64,000 nucleotides of DNA, taken from NCBI RefSeq assembly GCF_001905385.1, contig NZ_LIPF01000007.1, positions 248,001 to 312,000 of the forward strand, given 5' to 3'. The notes below the pieces were generated by a model. That model ran no database searches. It worked only from the letters and a program-made list of their open reading frames with translations, and was not told where the DNA came from. Below, in pieces: positions 1 through 9,552 of the stretch (position 1 is its first letter; each line of letters begins with the position of its first letter). Made by a program: the position numbers and the translations under genes. Source of the DNA: Streptomyces sp. CB02414 (lineage in GTDB: Bacteria > Actinomycetota > Actinomycetes > Streptomycetales > Streptomycetaceae).

Positions 1-1
1 G

Positions 2-3000
2 GACGTGCGCGGGGTGAGCATCGCGGTCGTCGCGTCGCCGGAGAACACCGTCGTCGGCGGCGACGCCGACCGCATCCGCCACCTCGCCGAGGAGTGGGAC
101 GCCCAAGGCGTGGGCATTCGCGTGATCGAGGTCGACGTCGCCTCGCACACCGCCCACATGGACCCCATCCTGCCCGATCTCGCCGACGCTCTCGCCGAGG
201 TCACCGGCAGGCCGCCGCACACGACGTTCTACAGCACCGTCTCGGACGACCCGCGCGAGCGCGGCGCCTTCGACGCCTCCTACTGGTCGGACAACCTGCG
301 CAGGGTGGTGCGCTTCGCCGACGCCGTACACGCGGCGGCGGAGGACGGGCACCGGCTCTTCGTCGAGATCGGCCCCCACCCGGTGCTGATCCACCCCGTG
401 CAGGCCACCCTCACCGGGAACAGCCACTCCGGTACCGCGGTCGTGCCCTCGCTGCTGCGCGACACCGACGACCAGCTGGCGTTCCACACCCACGTGGCGG
501 CACTGCACTGCGCCGGGCACCCGCTGGACTGGGCCGACCGTCACCGCGACGGCGCCCTGGCCGACGTACCGCCGACCACCTGGGAGCGCACCCGGTACGT
601 CGTCGAGCCCTCGCCGCTGCGGCAGCGGGCCGGGGTTCTCACCTCGCTCGCCGCACACCCGCTCACCGGTCCGCACACCGCCGATCCCGATGGCGAGGGC
701 CGCCACCTGTGGCAGACGCGGGTCTCCCCGCGGACACTGCCGTGGCTGGACGCGCACCGCGTCAACGACGTCGCCGTCGTGCCCGGCGCCGCCCTGTGCG
801 AGATGGCCGTGGCCGCCGCCTGCGACCTGTACGGTGCCGGCCCGCAGCGCCTGCGCGTCACCGGCGTCGAACTCCAGCGGCTGCTGCTGCCGGCTGCGGA
901 CGGCACCGCCGTCACCGCCACGACCGAGAGCGCCGGTCCGGACGCCGCCCGCTGGCGGGTGGTCAGCACCTCCTCCGACGGCACCAGCGTCCAGCACGCC
1001 GAGGCGTATCTGCACGCCGCATCCGACGACAACTCGGTACCGCAGGGCTGCGACCTCGAGCAGTTGCGGACAGACTTCCCGCACGCGGTCGACCCGGTGG
1101 AGATCTACCGGCAGATGCGCGAGGAACGCGGCGTGCATCACGGCCCGTCGTTCCTCGGCCTGCAGGCCCTGTACTCGGACGGCGCGCCCGCGGACCGCGA
1201 GGGCGCCCGTCTGCTGGCCCACGTGCGGGTACCGGACGAGGGCCGGGCCGGCGCCCAGGCCCTGCACTGCCACCCGGTCGCGCTGGACACGTGTCTGCAG
1301 GCCGTGGCGGGTGTCGTCCTGCGCTCCGGATCCGTGCCCGAGGGTGGCATCCTGCCGCGGGGCATCGAGGAACTGCGGCTGTACGCGAAGGTCCCGCTCG
1401 ACGGGTACTGCCTGGTCACCCTGCGGCAGATGAGCGCCGACCGGTACATCGCCGACTTCCGGTTGTGGGCCCATGACGGGTCCGTCGCCGCCGACGCCAC
1501 CGGCGTGGAGTTCCGTCACGTACCCGCCGAGAGTGCGGAGGAGCGCTTCAGCCGCCGTCTGCTCCGCGCCTGCTGGGAGCCCAGCGAGCGCCCGGCGCCG
1601 AGCCCGGCGACCGGAACCTGGACCCTTCTCGCCGAAGCCGGCCGTGAGGAGTACGCCTCTTCCCTGGCCGAGGCGCTGCGGGAGCTGGGCGCCACAGTCG
1701 GCCTCCGGGTCGCCGCTCCGCACGGTTCCGCAGCGTCGTGGCCGTCCGCAACCTCCGACGACGGACAGGTCTCGCAGACGGTCGTGTACCTGCCGGCTCC
1801 CGGCACTGACCGCGACAGCGCGTCCCCCGACCAGTTGGCCAGGCGGCAAGTGGCTCGCCTCGCGGAAACCGCCGGAGCACTGGCAGGCGCCGCGCACGGC
1901 GACGCGGCGGCACCCCGCCTGTGGACCGTCACCCGTGCCGCACAGCACGTCACGCCCGGGGACGAGCCGGACCTGGCCCAGGCCGGCCTGCGTGGGTTCG
2001 TGCGGGTCCTGAGCTACGAGCACCCCGAACTTCGCCCCGCCATCCTGGACACCGACGCGCACACTCCGGTCGCGGACGTGGCCGCGGAGCTGCTGTCCTG
2101 CCCCGCCGAGCAGGACGAGATCGCCTATCGGCGGGGGGCGCGTCACCTGGCCCGGCTGCGCAACGTCCCGCTGGACGCGGAGGAGCGGCGCCGTGCCACC
2201 GTCGCTCACGGACACGATCAGGTGGCCCTGCACCTGGCACGCCCCGGTGACCTCGATTCCCTCGAGCTCGTCGCCCAGTCACGGCGTCGGCCCGGGCCGG
2301 GGGAGGTGGAGATCCGGCTCGACGCCACCAGCGTCAACTTCATCAACGTGCTCCAGGCCGTCGGCGTGTACCAGAACTTCGCTGTCGGTGAGAGCCGGGA
2401 GGACGTCTGCGCGTTCGACGGGGCAGGGGTCGTCATCGCCGTCGGAGACGGCGTCCGGGACGTGCGGGAAGGCGACCGCGTCGCCGCGATGTTCGTGGAC
2501 GCGGAGCAGTCCGCCGTCATGGCCTCCTTCGCGACCGTCCGCGCCGACTGCCTCCTGCCCGTGCCGGACTCGGTGAGCACCCGTGACGCCGCAGCCTTGC
2601 CCTGCGCGTACCTCACCGCCTGGTACGCCCTGCGGCACCTGGCCCGGCTGCGGTCCGGTGAGCAGGTGCTCATTCACTCGGCGAGCGGCGGCACCGGTCT
2701 CGCCGCACTGAACCTCGCACGAGCCTGCGGCGCGGAGGTCTGGGCCACCGCGGGCAGCGAGGCGAAGCGCGCCTACCTGCGCGAGCTGGGCGTGCGGCAC
2801 GTCATGGACTCCCGCACCCTGCACTTCGCCGACCGGGTGCGCGAGCTCACCCACGGCCGCGGCGTCGACGTGGTTCTCAACTCCCTCACCGGTCCGACGC
2901 AGTCCGCCAGTCTCGAGCTGCTGGCACACCGCGGCCGCTTCCTGGAGCTCGGCAAGCGGGACATCTACGCCAACACCCGCATGGGGCTGCTCCCGTTCCG

Positions 3001-4393
3001 CCACAACGTCACCTTCGCCGGCGTCGACATCCTGATGATGATGCGGCAGGATCCTGGGCTGCTCGCCGAGGGCTACCGCGAACTCGGCGGCATGCTCGCG
3101 GACGGCGCACTGCCTCTCCTCCCCGTCGCCGAACACCCGGTCACCGAGGCGTCGTCGGTCTTCCACACGATGGCCTCCGCACGGCACACGGGCAAACTCG
3201 TCCTCACCTGGCCCACCACGGGCACCGGCACCCTGCCCGTTCGGCCCGAGGACGTCCCCGTGGTCCGGCCCGACGGAAGCTACCTGGTCACGGGCGGGCT
3301 CGGCGGACTGGGCCTCCTCGTCGCCCGCCGACTCGCCGAACGAGGCGCTGCGGCGGTCGTGCTCACCTCGCGCGGTGCGCCCACCGCGGCCACCCGCCGC
3401 GCCCTCTACGCACTCACCGCCGACTTCGGCACGCGCGTCGAGGTCGTCCGCGGGGACCTCGCCGAACCGGGTGTCGCCGAGTCCGTGGTCCGAGCCGCCC
3501 TGGCAACGGGCCACCCCCTGCGGGGCGTCGTCCACGCCGCGGCCGTCGTCGAGGACGCCACCGTCGCCAACCTCTCCCCCGCCCTCCTGGAGAAGGTCTG
3601 GCGCCCCAAGGCGACCGGAGCCTGGCTCCTCCACCTCGCCACGGCCGGCCAGCACCTGGACTGGTGGGTCACCTTCTCGTCGGCCGCATCCTTGCTCGGC
3701 AATCCCGGGCAGGGCGCCTACGCGGCCGCCAACGCCTGGCTGGACGAGTTCACCTCTTGGCGCCGAGCCCAGGGTCTGCCGGCCACCTGCGTCAACTGGG
3801 GCCCGTGGGCCGAGGTGGGCCGCGGCACCGGGATGGCCGACCGCGGCTACACCATGATCGAGCCCGCCGAGGGCATCGCCGCCATGGAGCGCATCCTCTC
3901 CCACGACCGCGACCGCACCGCTTACACACCCGTCGACCTGACGCGCTGGCTGGAGTCCTACCCCGCCACCGCCCGCACCGCGTTCTTCGCCGAACTGGCC
4001 GCCGCGGCAGGCGGTACGGACACCACCGGAGCCCGCAGCGCTGTGCTGGAAGCCCTTGTGGCCACGGACGATCCCCAGCAGCGCGCGCAAGTCCTGCAAC
4101 CGGAAGTCGTCGACCACATCGCCGCGGTCCTGCGTCTGGGCACCGACCGGTTCGACGCCGACACGTCCCTGGTCACGCTGGGCCTGGACTCGCTCATGGC
4201 AATCGCCCTGCGCAACCGCCTGCAGCGCGAACTGGCCCTGGACATCCCCACCACGGTGATGTGGACCCACCCGACAGCCTCCGCCCTGACCCGCTACCTG
4301 CTGGGCCGCCTGTTCCCCGAGGAGGGCCAGGACGACGACCGTTCCGAGACGGAACACACCCTCGCCGGCACCTCGTCACCCCAGCGCGCCTGA
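2..4393 (+). CDS. Type I polyketide synthase, 5'-truncated by window edge (AT-DH-ER-KR-ACP)
   Basis: The frame is open from the first bases, so the N-terminus (KS and the AT nucleophile) lies off the window. Numbering from the GTG at 5, the AT remainder covers about 1-165 and carries VASH at 45-48, a variant of the YASH motif usual for methylmalonyl-CoA. The DH domain has His251 (HRVNDVAVVP, usual Gly replaced by Asp) and Asp428. The ER has HSASGGTGLAA and NFIN where modular ERs have NYRD. The KR has TGGLGGLG and the Ser/Tyr/Asn active site, with a VED motif and no Trp, suggesting B-type. ACP Ser1396 lies in GLDSLM. There is no thioesterase. A single fully reducing module resembles iterative mycocerosic-acid-synthase-like enzymes; this is inference, as is the extender choice. 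Confidence 0.95.
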   Translation, partial: DVRGVSIAVVASPENTVVGGDADRIRHLAEEWDAQGVGIRVIEVDVASHTAHMDPILPDLADALAEVTGRPPHTTFYSTVSDDPRERGAFDASYWSDNLRRVVRFADAVHAAAEDGHRLFVEIGPHPVLIHPVQATLTGNSHSGTAVVPSLLRDTDDQLAFHTHVAALHCAGHPLDWADRHRDGALADVPPTTWERTRYVVEPSPLRQRAGVLTSLAAHPLTGPHTADPDGEGRHLWQTRVSPRTLPWLDAHRVNDVAVVPGAALCEMAVAAACDLYGAGPQRLRVTGVELQRLLLPAADGTAVTATTESAGPDAARWRVVSTSSDGTSVQHAEAYLHAASDDNSVPQGCDLEQLRTDFPHAVDPVEIYRQMREERGVHHGPSFLGLQALYSDGAPADREGARLLAHVRVPDEGRAGAQALHCHPVALDTCLQAVAGVVLRSGSVPEGGILPRGIEELRLYAKVPLDGYCLVTLRQMSADRYIADFRLWAHDGSVAADATGVEFRHVPAESAEERFSRRLLRACWEPSERPAPSPATGTWTLLAEAGREEYASSLAEALRELGATVGLRVAAPHGSAASWPSATSDDGQVSQTVVYLPAPGTDRDSASPDQLARRQVARLAETAGALAGAAHGDAAAPRLWTVTRAAQHVTPGDEPDLAQAGLRGFVRVLSYEHPELRPAILDTDAHTPVADVAAELLSCPAEQDEIAYRRGARHLARLRNVPLDAEERRRATVAHGHDQVALHLARPGDLDSLELVAQSRRRPGPGEVEIRLDATSVNFINVLQAVGVYQNFAVGESREDVCAFDGAGVVIAVGDGVRDVREGDRVAAMFVDAEQSAVMASFATVRADCLLPVPDSVSTRDAAALPCAYLTAWYALRHLARLRSGEQVLIHSASGGTGLAALNLARACGAEVWATAGSEAKRAYLRELGVRHVMDSRTLHFADRVRELTHGRGVDVVLNSLTGPTQSASLELLAHRGRFLELGKRDIYANTRMGLLPFRHNVTFAGVDILMMMRQDPGLLAEGYRELGGMLADGALPLLPVAEHPVTEASSVFHTMASARHTGKLVLTWPTTGTGTLPVRPEDVPVVRPDGSYLVTGGLGGLGLLVARRLAERGAAAVVLTSRGAPTAATRRALYALTADFGTRVEVVRGDLAEPGVAESVVRAALATGHPLRGVVHAAAVVEDATVANLSPALLEKVWRPKATGAWLLHLATAGQHLDWWVTFSSAASLLGNPGQGAYAAANAWLDEFTSWRRAQGLPATCVNWGPWAEVGRGTGMADRGYTMIEPAEGIAAMERILSHDRDRTAYTPVDLTRWLESYPATARTAFFAELAAAAGGTDTTGARSAVLEALVATDDPQQRAQVLQPEVVDHIAAVLRLGTDRFDADTSLVTLGLDSLMAIALRNRLQRELALDIPTTVMWTHPTASALTRYLLGRLFPEEGQDDDRSETEHTLAGTSSPQRA

Positions 4394-4452
4394 GCGCCCC
4401 TCTCACCGCCCGTTCACCCGCCCGTCCCGCCAAACCGCTAGGTGATCACCAC

Positions 4453-5670
4453 ATGCCTCCTCCTTCCACCGTCAAGCCCGGCACTTGGGACGTGATCGTC
4501 GTCGGCGCCGGCCCGGCCGGCGCCACCGCCGCTCGCGTCGCCGCCGAACACGGCTGCGAGACGCTGCTTCTGGAGCGCGCCGTCATCCCCCGCTACAAGA
4601 CCTGCGGCGGCGGGCTCATCGGGGCTTCGCTGGCCGCCCTGCCGGCCGGCCTGCCCCTCAAAGTCCACGACACGGTCCAGCAGTTCACCTTCGCCCACAA
4701 CGGTGGCAAGGAACGCACCCTCGACTGCCGGACCCCGACCTGCGCCCTCGTCTACCGCAGCGAACTCGACGCGGCGCTGACCGAGGCCGCCGCCGCGGCG
4801 GGAGCGAAGGTCCAGGACGGCACCGCCCTGACCCGACTGGAGCAGCATGGCGACACCGTCACGGTGCAGACCGGCCACGGTGACACGCTCCACGCCCGCG
4901 TGGTCGTCGGCGCCGACGGCAGTGCCAGTCGCGTCGCCCGGTACGTAGGAGTGGAGTGCGCCCAGGTCGACCTCGCTCTGGAGGCCGAGGTGCCGGTCGA
5001 CGGACCGACGGCCGCCCGCTGGCGAGGCCGGGTGCTGATGGAGTGGGGACCACTGCCGGGCTCGTTCGGCTGGGTGTTCCCCAAGGGCGACGTCTGCACC
5101 GCCGGTGTGGTCGCGGCGCGGGGCAACCCGGTCGCCCTGCGCGCGTACAAGGACGACTTCCTCAAGCGCCAAGGCCTTTTCGGCACCACCCCCCTGCACG
5201 ACACCGGCCACCTGACCCGGTGCCGCCGCCCCGGCTCCCCGCTCGCGCGAGGACGCGTCCTCGTCGCCGGCGACGCCGCCGCGCTCGTCGACCACTGGTC
5301 ACGGGAGGGCATTTCCTACGCGCTGCGCTCAGGGAACCTCGCGGGCCGGGCCGCCGGCCGCATCGCCATGGCCGGCGGCAAAATGGCGGCGCGCGACGGT
5401 GCCGCCGCCTACACACAGCAGGTCAAGGACACCCTCGGCACGGAAATGGAAGCCAGCGGAACGCTGATGAACCTCTTCGCCCGCAACCCCGGACTGGTCC
5501 ACTCGGTCATCACCCGCCTGCCACCGGCATGGCAGCGCCTCGACGCCTACATCGCCGGCCGCACCAGTGTCGCCCGCATCATGACCAACCCGCTGGTACG
5601 CACCGCCGCCACCGCGGTCACGCGGGGGCGTTCGCGGAGTTGGGGGCCGATCAGTTCGGCCGGTTGCTGA
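4453..5670 (+). CDS. FAD-dependent oxidoreductase, geranylgeranyl reductase family
   Basis: A 405-residue flavoprotein 59 bases behind the PKS, probably co-transcribed. The ATG has AGGTGA a few bases upstream. The N-terminus has the dinucleotide fold GAGPAGATAARVAAEHG, then a YKTCGGG segment typical of geranylgeranyl-reductase-like enzymes, and a second FAD motif GRVLVAGDAAALVDHWSREG near residue 270. Relatives reduce isoprenoid or polyketide double bonds or hydroxylate them. Its position suggests tailoring of the PKS product. The last about 16 residues (from RGRSRS) look unlike the family, and the bases just after encode a different protein tail in another frame, so the 3' end may be a recombination junction. 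Confidence 0.85.
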   Translation: MPPPSTVKPGTWDVIVVGAGPAGATAARVAAEHGCETLLLERAVIPRYKTCGGGLIGASLAALPAGLPLKVHDTVQQFTFAHNGGKERTLDCRTPTCALVYRSELDAALTEAAAAAGAKVQDGTALTRLEQHGDTVTVQTGHGDTLHARVVVGADGSASRVARYVGVECAQVDLALEAEVPVDGPTAARWRGRVLMEWGPLPGSFGWVFPKGDVCTAGVVAARGNPVALRAYKDDFLKRQGLFGTTPLHDTGHLTRCRRPGSPLARGRVLVAGDAAALVDHWSREGISYALRSGNLAGRAAGRIAMAGGKMAARDGAAAYTQQVKDTLGTEMEASGTLMNLFARNPGLVHSVITRLPPAWQRLDAYIAGRTSVARIMTNPLVRTAATAVTRGRSRSWGPISSAGC

Positions 5671-5971
5671 AAGCGGTCCGGGATACGGTGGCGCGGGCTG
5701 TGGGCTGAGGTCGTCCGTGGCGGCTGCCGCTGGCCGAGCGAGTGCAAGACGCGGGCCCGCTGCTCGCCCTCGAGCCGGCCCGCCCCCCTCGCGGGGCAGT
5801 CGGCTCGTCCCCGCGTCGGGGACCTTGACACCGGCCTGTTCGGTGAGGACTCGTTGCCCGAGGTTGCCGCCGTACAGCTGCATCGTGGTGGCGGCGTGCT
5901 GAGGCGGCGGTGTCTCCTCCCCTTGACTCGCCGTGAATACTGTTGCGAATTGCCATCACGCTAGGAGCAAC
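5622..5971. other. Junction and gene-free stretch after the flavoprotein
   Basis: On the + strand about 5625-5708, in a different frame from the flavoprotein, the sequence encodes AFAELGADQFGRLLKAVRDT and a few more residues before a stop. This looks like the last helix of a MarR-type regulator. No start or body of such a gene is present, so it is probably a leftover 3' end. From 5709 to 5971 I see no gene; the complementary strand has a short open frame at 5883 downward that I do not recognise. Confidence 0.3.
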
Positions 5972-6343
5972 ATGACCGTCACCAAGCTCTTGAGACCCGC
6001 CCTCGTCGCCGTGCTTCTGGCCTCGGTCACCGCCTGCGGCGCGTCGTCCATGCCGGACGCCTCGGAACCCGCCCAGACACGTCGCTCGGCAAACGCCGAA
6101 CCGGTCACCGCCACGATGCCGGATGTCATCGGTGGCAACGCCGGGCGTGCATACGAGCAGATGGGCTCCCAACTCGACATGACCTTCAAGGACGCGAGCG
6201 GACAGGGCCGTCCGGTGGACGACCCGGCGGCCTGGAAGATCTGCAACTCTCATCCGGGACCGAACCAGCAGATCACCGATTACCCCGTGGTCTTCGGTGT
6301 GGTGAGGGATACGGAGAGCTGCCAGGACGTCATACCGGATTGA
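5972..6343 (+). CDS. Small lipoprotein, PASTA-like
   Basis: A 123-residue protein started at the ATG behind AGGAG (5963-5967). The N-terminus is a lipoprotein signal: TKLLRPALVAVLLASVTAC, with the lipobox ending at the Cys near residue 21. After a low-complexity spacer comes TMPDVIGGNAGRAYEQMGS, which resembles the opening of PASTA domains (P-D-V-x-G), and a single Cys pair (KICNS, SCQDV) that may form a disulfide. Likely anchored outside the cytoplasmic membrane. Function unknown. It stands alone, in a different direction from the next gene. Confidence 0.8.
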   Translation: MTVTKLLRPALVAVLLASVTACGASSMPDASEPAQTRRSANAEPVTATMPDVIGGNAGRAYEQMGSQLDMTFKDASGQGRPVDDPAAWKICNSHPGPNQQITDYPVVFGVVRDTESCQDVIPD

Positions 6344-6608
6344 TCATGATGTCGTGAGGCAGTCGCCCGGTGCGCCTGTCAGGCAGGATCTGCCGGGCCG
6401 TCCACGGTCGGGTGGAGGTCGCCCGGGGGCGAAGGCTTCTAGGTGGACAGAGCAGCATCGAGCTTCCTGGGCAGGCGCTGTGAGCGGCTTTCGGGACGGC
6501 ACACGCGAGACACTGCGAAGTCGGACGCCGCCTGCATCGTCTCGATGGCCGCCGCCGCATCACAACAACATGGCCTGCCCGTGCTCAGCGCGAAGGACAG
6601 GCGGCCTG

Positions 6609-7520
6609 TCAGTCGCCGAAGGCGCACGCCGTGGTCGCGTCGCGCAACGCTGCCAGACCCGCCGCGACCACGGGGTGGCCGGCGCTGCCGCGCCGCACCG
6701 CAGTGAGCAACTGCCGTACGGGAGTTGATTCGCCCAGCAAGGGGACTCGCACCACGGGATGCTGGGGCAGCGGCACGATGCGCGGCAGGAGGCAGACGCC
6801 CAACCCTTCCGCGACGAGCGAGGAGACCGCGTACCACTCCTTGACCTGGTGGACGATGCGCGGGCTGAAGCCGACGGCTGTACACGCCGCCAGCAGCAGG
6901 GGGTAGGAGTCGTTGTTGTGCTTCTTCACGATCCACGCCTGGTCGGCCGCTTCCTCGAGCCGTACTCCTTCGGGTCGGGCAAGCCGGTGGTTCTCAGCGA
7001 CCAGCAGGTCCTGGCGGTCGGTCATCAACGGTGTCTGCTCGAATCGGGCGTCGGTGACGGGTGGCGCCTCCGGTCCGGGCAGTACCAGGGCTATGTCCGC
7101 CTCGTCCGCGAGCAGCATCCGGTAGCACTCGGTGCTCTCTTCCTCGGTCACCAACGGCTGCACCAGAGGATGTGTTGTTCGCAGAGCGGTGACGGCCGGT
7201 GCGGCGAGCGTGGCGAGTGCGGAGGAGACGCCGCACAACCGCAGCGTGCCCCGGACGACCTCGCTCTGCTGGGCCAGCTCGGCCTGGGCCGCTTCCCATT
7301 GAAGCCGTAGCGCGTCGGCGTGCCGGAGCACGATGTGCGCGGCCGGTGTCAGCCGCACGCGCCGCCCCTCGGGCTGTAGCAGTTCCACACCGAGATCACG
7401 GGCCAGCAACCGCAGTTGCTGGGAGACGGCCGAGGGGGTCAGGTGCAGTGCGGCGGCGGTGGCGGTCACCGTCCCGTGCTCAGCGAGTGCCCGCAACACG
7501 TGCAGACGATGGTCGATCAT
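6609..7520 (-). CDS. LysR-family transcriptional regulator
   Basis: A 303-residue protein of normal LysR length. Residues 1-60 form the winged helix-turn-helix (LRALAEHGTVTATAAALHLT, SAVSQQLRLLARDLG), and residues 90-290 form the periplasmic-binding-like effector domain. It is transcribed away from the EamA transporter whose start lies 74 bases off, the usual arrangement for a LysR protein controlling its divergent neighbour. The effector cannot be read from the sequence. The 265 bases downstream (6344-6608) hold nothing I recognise. Confidence 0.92.
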   Translation of the reverse strand: MIDHRLHVLRALAEHGTVTATAAALHLTPSAVSQQLRLLARDLGVELLQPEGRRVRLTPAAHIVLRHADALRLQWEAAQAELAQQSEVVRGTLRLCGVSSALATLAAPAVTALRTTHPLVQPLVTEEESTECYRMLLADEADIALVLPGPEAPPVTDARFEQTPLMTDRQDLLVAENHRLARPEGVRLEEAADQAWIVKKHNNDSYPLLLAACTAVGFSPRIVHQVKEWYAVSSLVAEGLGVCLLPRIVPLPQHPVVRVPLLGESTPVRQLLTAVRRGSAGHPVVAAGLAALRDATTACAFGD

Positions 7521-7593
7521 GCAGTGAAGCCTAAAAGGTTACCCGCGGAAATCTTCGCTGGACGTGGAGGCTTCTGCCGTCAAACCTGAAGAC

Positions 7594-8526
7594 ATGACCA
7601 AACTTCCCGCCCCTGCGCTGATGCTGGGGAGTGTGCTGAGCATCCAGTTCGGGCAGGCCGTGGGCAAAGAGCTTTCCGGCACGGTCGGAGCCTCTGGAGC
7701 GGTGGCCTTGCGCCTCGGGTTGGCCGCAGTGCTTCTGCTGCTCCTCTACCGCCCTTCCTTGCCGAGCAGCCGTACCGACGCAGGCGTGATACTCGGCTTC
7801 GGTACGGCCATCGCGGGCATGAACCTGATCTACCCCGCGTTGACACTCCTGCCCTTGGGCCTGGCCAGCGCTCTCCAACTCCTCGGGCCCGTCACCCTGG
7901 CGCTGCTCACCTCGCGCCGCCTCCTCGACGCGGGCTGCGCCGTCCTGGCCGGAGTCGGTGTGTGGCTCTTCTACGCCCCACTCGGCTTCCGATTTCCGCT
8001 CGACGGCGTGCTTCTCGCGCTGGCCTCCGGAGCCTGCATGGCCGCGTATCTGCTGCTGAGCAAGCAGGCAGGGGCCCGGAACAGGGGTGGCGGGGCGCTC
8101 GCCCTGGCGTTGACCTGGGCAGCGGCGCTGACCGTGCCGCTGGGCGTGGTGAAGCAAGGAACGCACCTGCTCACCCCCCAGGTCCTGCTGACCGGGACTG
8201 TGGTGGCGGTGTTGTCGGCCGTGCTTCCGTACTCACTGGAGCTGGCAGCTTTGCGGCGCCTTCCGACGAGGACAGTGGGCCTGCTGGCCAGTCTGGAGCC
8301 CGCGAGCGCGGGCCTCGCGGGAGTACTGGTCCTCGACGAAGACCTGAAGCTGGTGCAGTGGACGGCCCTGATGTGCGTGGGCGCGGCCAGTGCGGGGACA
8401 GTGACCCGTCGGCAAGCCGAAAGCCCACCCGTGCGACCAGGGCCGAGCCACTCGGTCGGCACGCCCGCCGGCAGGGATACGCCGCCGGTCAAGACGTGTC
8501 GGGCCCGGTCCAAGCACACCGAATAG
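7594..8526 (+). CDS. EamA/RhtA-family exporter
   Basis: A 310-residue integral membrane protein with about ten hydrophobic segments in two EamA repeats; examples are SGAVALRLGLAAVLLLLLY and PLGLASALQLLGPVTLALLT. Relatives of the RhtA type export amino acids and metabolites. The ATG at 7594 fits the start of the first membrane segment; a GTG at 7564 is possible but has no good ribosome site. Probably controlled by the divergent LysR gene. The last 40 residues are polar and variable. Confidence 0.88.
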   Translation: MTKLPAPALMLGSVLSIQFGQAVGKELSGTVGASGAVALRLGLAAVLLLLLYRPSLPSSRTDAGVILGFGTAIAGMNLIYPALTLLPLGLASALQLLGPVTLALLTSRRLLDAGCAVLAGVGVWLFYAPLGFRFPLDGVLLALASGACMAAYLLLSKQAGARNRGGGALALALTWAAALTVPLGVVKQGTHLLTPQVLLTGTVVAVLSAVLPYSLELAALRRLPTRTVGLLASLEPASAGLAGVLVLDEDLKLVQWTALMCVGAASAGTVTRRQAESPPVRPGPSHSVGTPAGRDTPPVKTCRARSKHTE

Positions 8527-8630
8527 CGCACCGGCACCAGCGGAACGCTGCCGCTCCACCACGGGCATGGTGACGTCCCGGGGCATCTCCCACTCCCCCG
8601 GCGTCCGGGGTGGTGCACGCCCCATGCGGA

Positions 8631-8666
8631 GGCCGTCCTCCCGACCCCCGTGGCGGGAGGACGGCC
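8631..8666. terminator. Bidirectional stem-loop terminator
   Basis: A perfect 13-bp inverted repeat, ggccgtcctcccg at 8631-8643 and cgggaggacggcc at 8654-8666, with a 10-base loop. It lies between the convergent EamA gene and the secreted protein gene, where a shared terminator is expected. There is no T-tract, as is usual in Streptomyces. Confidence 0.75.
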
Positions 8667-8693
8667 CCGGGCGCATTCCGGTGGCCGGCCCGG

Positions 8694-9317
8694 TCAGTAC
8701 AGCTTGTCGACGGCCGTGCTCGTGGTCTTCTTGAAGGCGGCCACGGGCGCGTTCCCGAAGTCGCCCATCTGTCCCCACCGCACGACGGTGACGGTCCTGC
8801 CGTCCCGCCCGACCGACAGCAGGGCGATGTCGGTGGCGCCCCACGACGTCTCGGTGTGCAGGCCGCGGACGCGGGCGCCCTCCTCGACCGGCATCCTGCC
8901 GTAGTCCCGGCCCTCGGCCTCGACGTCGGGCGAGGACTCCTCGATGCGGTCGGCGCAGGTGCGGATCAGGTCGTCGTAGTGCTTCGCCAGGGCCTTGGCC
9001 TGGGCGGCTGTGCCCGTCACGACGGTCAACTGCACGGCGCTGGTGTCCAGGTCGGTCCAGAACTGCCGGTGCCGGTAGTCGTAGGCGGGCACGCCCTCCG
9101 TGCTCACGCAGAGGCCGAGTTCCTCCGGGAACCCGTCGGTGACCGGCCCGGCGGTCCAGGACGACGTCGGGTGCGGCGGCAGCTGGGTCGCCGACAGGAA
9201 CTTGGGCGCGGCGGTCTTCGGCGCGGCGCCGACGGCAGGTGCCGTGAGGACCGTGCCTGCCGTGAGGGCGGCGGCGGTGAGTGCGGTGAGAGCGCTCGTT
9301 CGGATGCGCAGGGACAT
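8694..9317 (-). CDS. Secreted protein of unknown function
   Basis: A 207-residue protein with a Sec signal peptide (SLRIRTSALTALTAAALTAG, cleavage near AVGAA). The start ATG has GGGGGAA about 6 bases upstream. The mature part has two Cys (ELGLCVS, RTCADR) that could pair, and no enzyme motif I recognise; it contains a region rich in beta-forming stretches such as DGRTVTVVRW. It is divergent from the membrane-anchored XRE regulator, whose extracytoplasmic part may belong to the same system. Resembles streptomycete secreted hypothetical proteins. Confidence 0.82.
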   Translation of the reverse strand: MSLRIRTSALTALTAAALTAGTVLTAPAVGAAPKTAAPKFLSATQLPPHPTSSWTAGPVTDGFPEELGLCVSTEGVPAYDYRHRQFWTDLDTSAVQLTVVTGTAAQAKALAKHYDDLIRTCADRIEESSPDVEAEGRDYGRMPVEEGARVRGLHTETSWGATDIALLSVGRDGRTVTVVRWGQMGDFGNAPVAAFKKTTSTAVDKLY

Positions 9318-9552
9318 GGATGTTCCCCCGTGGATGAGTGCATGGACGTGGATGCCGCGGCGAGGCCGGCTGGTCGGCCCGGGCCTGGCCGGTGCGACAC
9401 CAAGAGCATCCGCGGTCACAGTGGCCGGACGCAACAGCCGACGGCCGATCGGGCACGGTGGAACCATCCCAGCCCGTCTGACGTGCAGGTACATGGAGTG
9501 CCTGGGATGCCGTCCCGGGCCGGGCGGGGTCGTACGAGGACCGGGGGGACCT

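Noticed and set aside
2279..4357. 692-codon open frame on the complementary strand inside the PKS
   Set aside because: It lies antisense to well-conserved ER, KR and ACP domains and has low-complexity Gly/Val/Asp-rich sequence typical of reversed high-GC codons.
5329..5883. Complementary-strand frame starting QLYGGNLGQRVLTEQAGVK
   Set aside because: Only its first about 30 codons lie outside the flavoprotein gene; no ribosome site and no recognised family.
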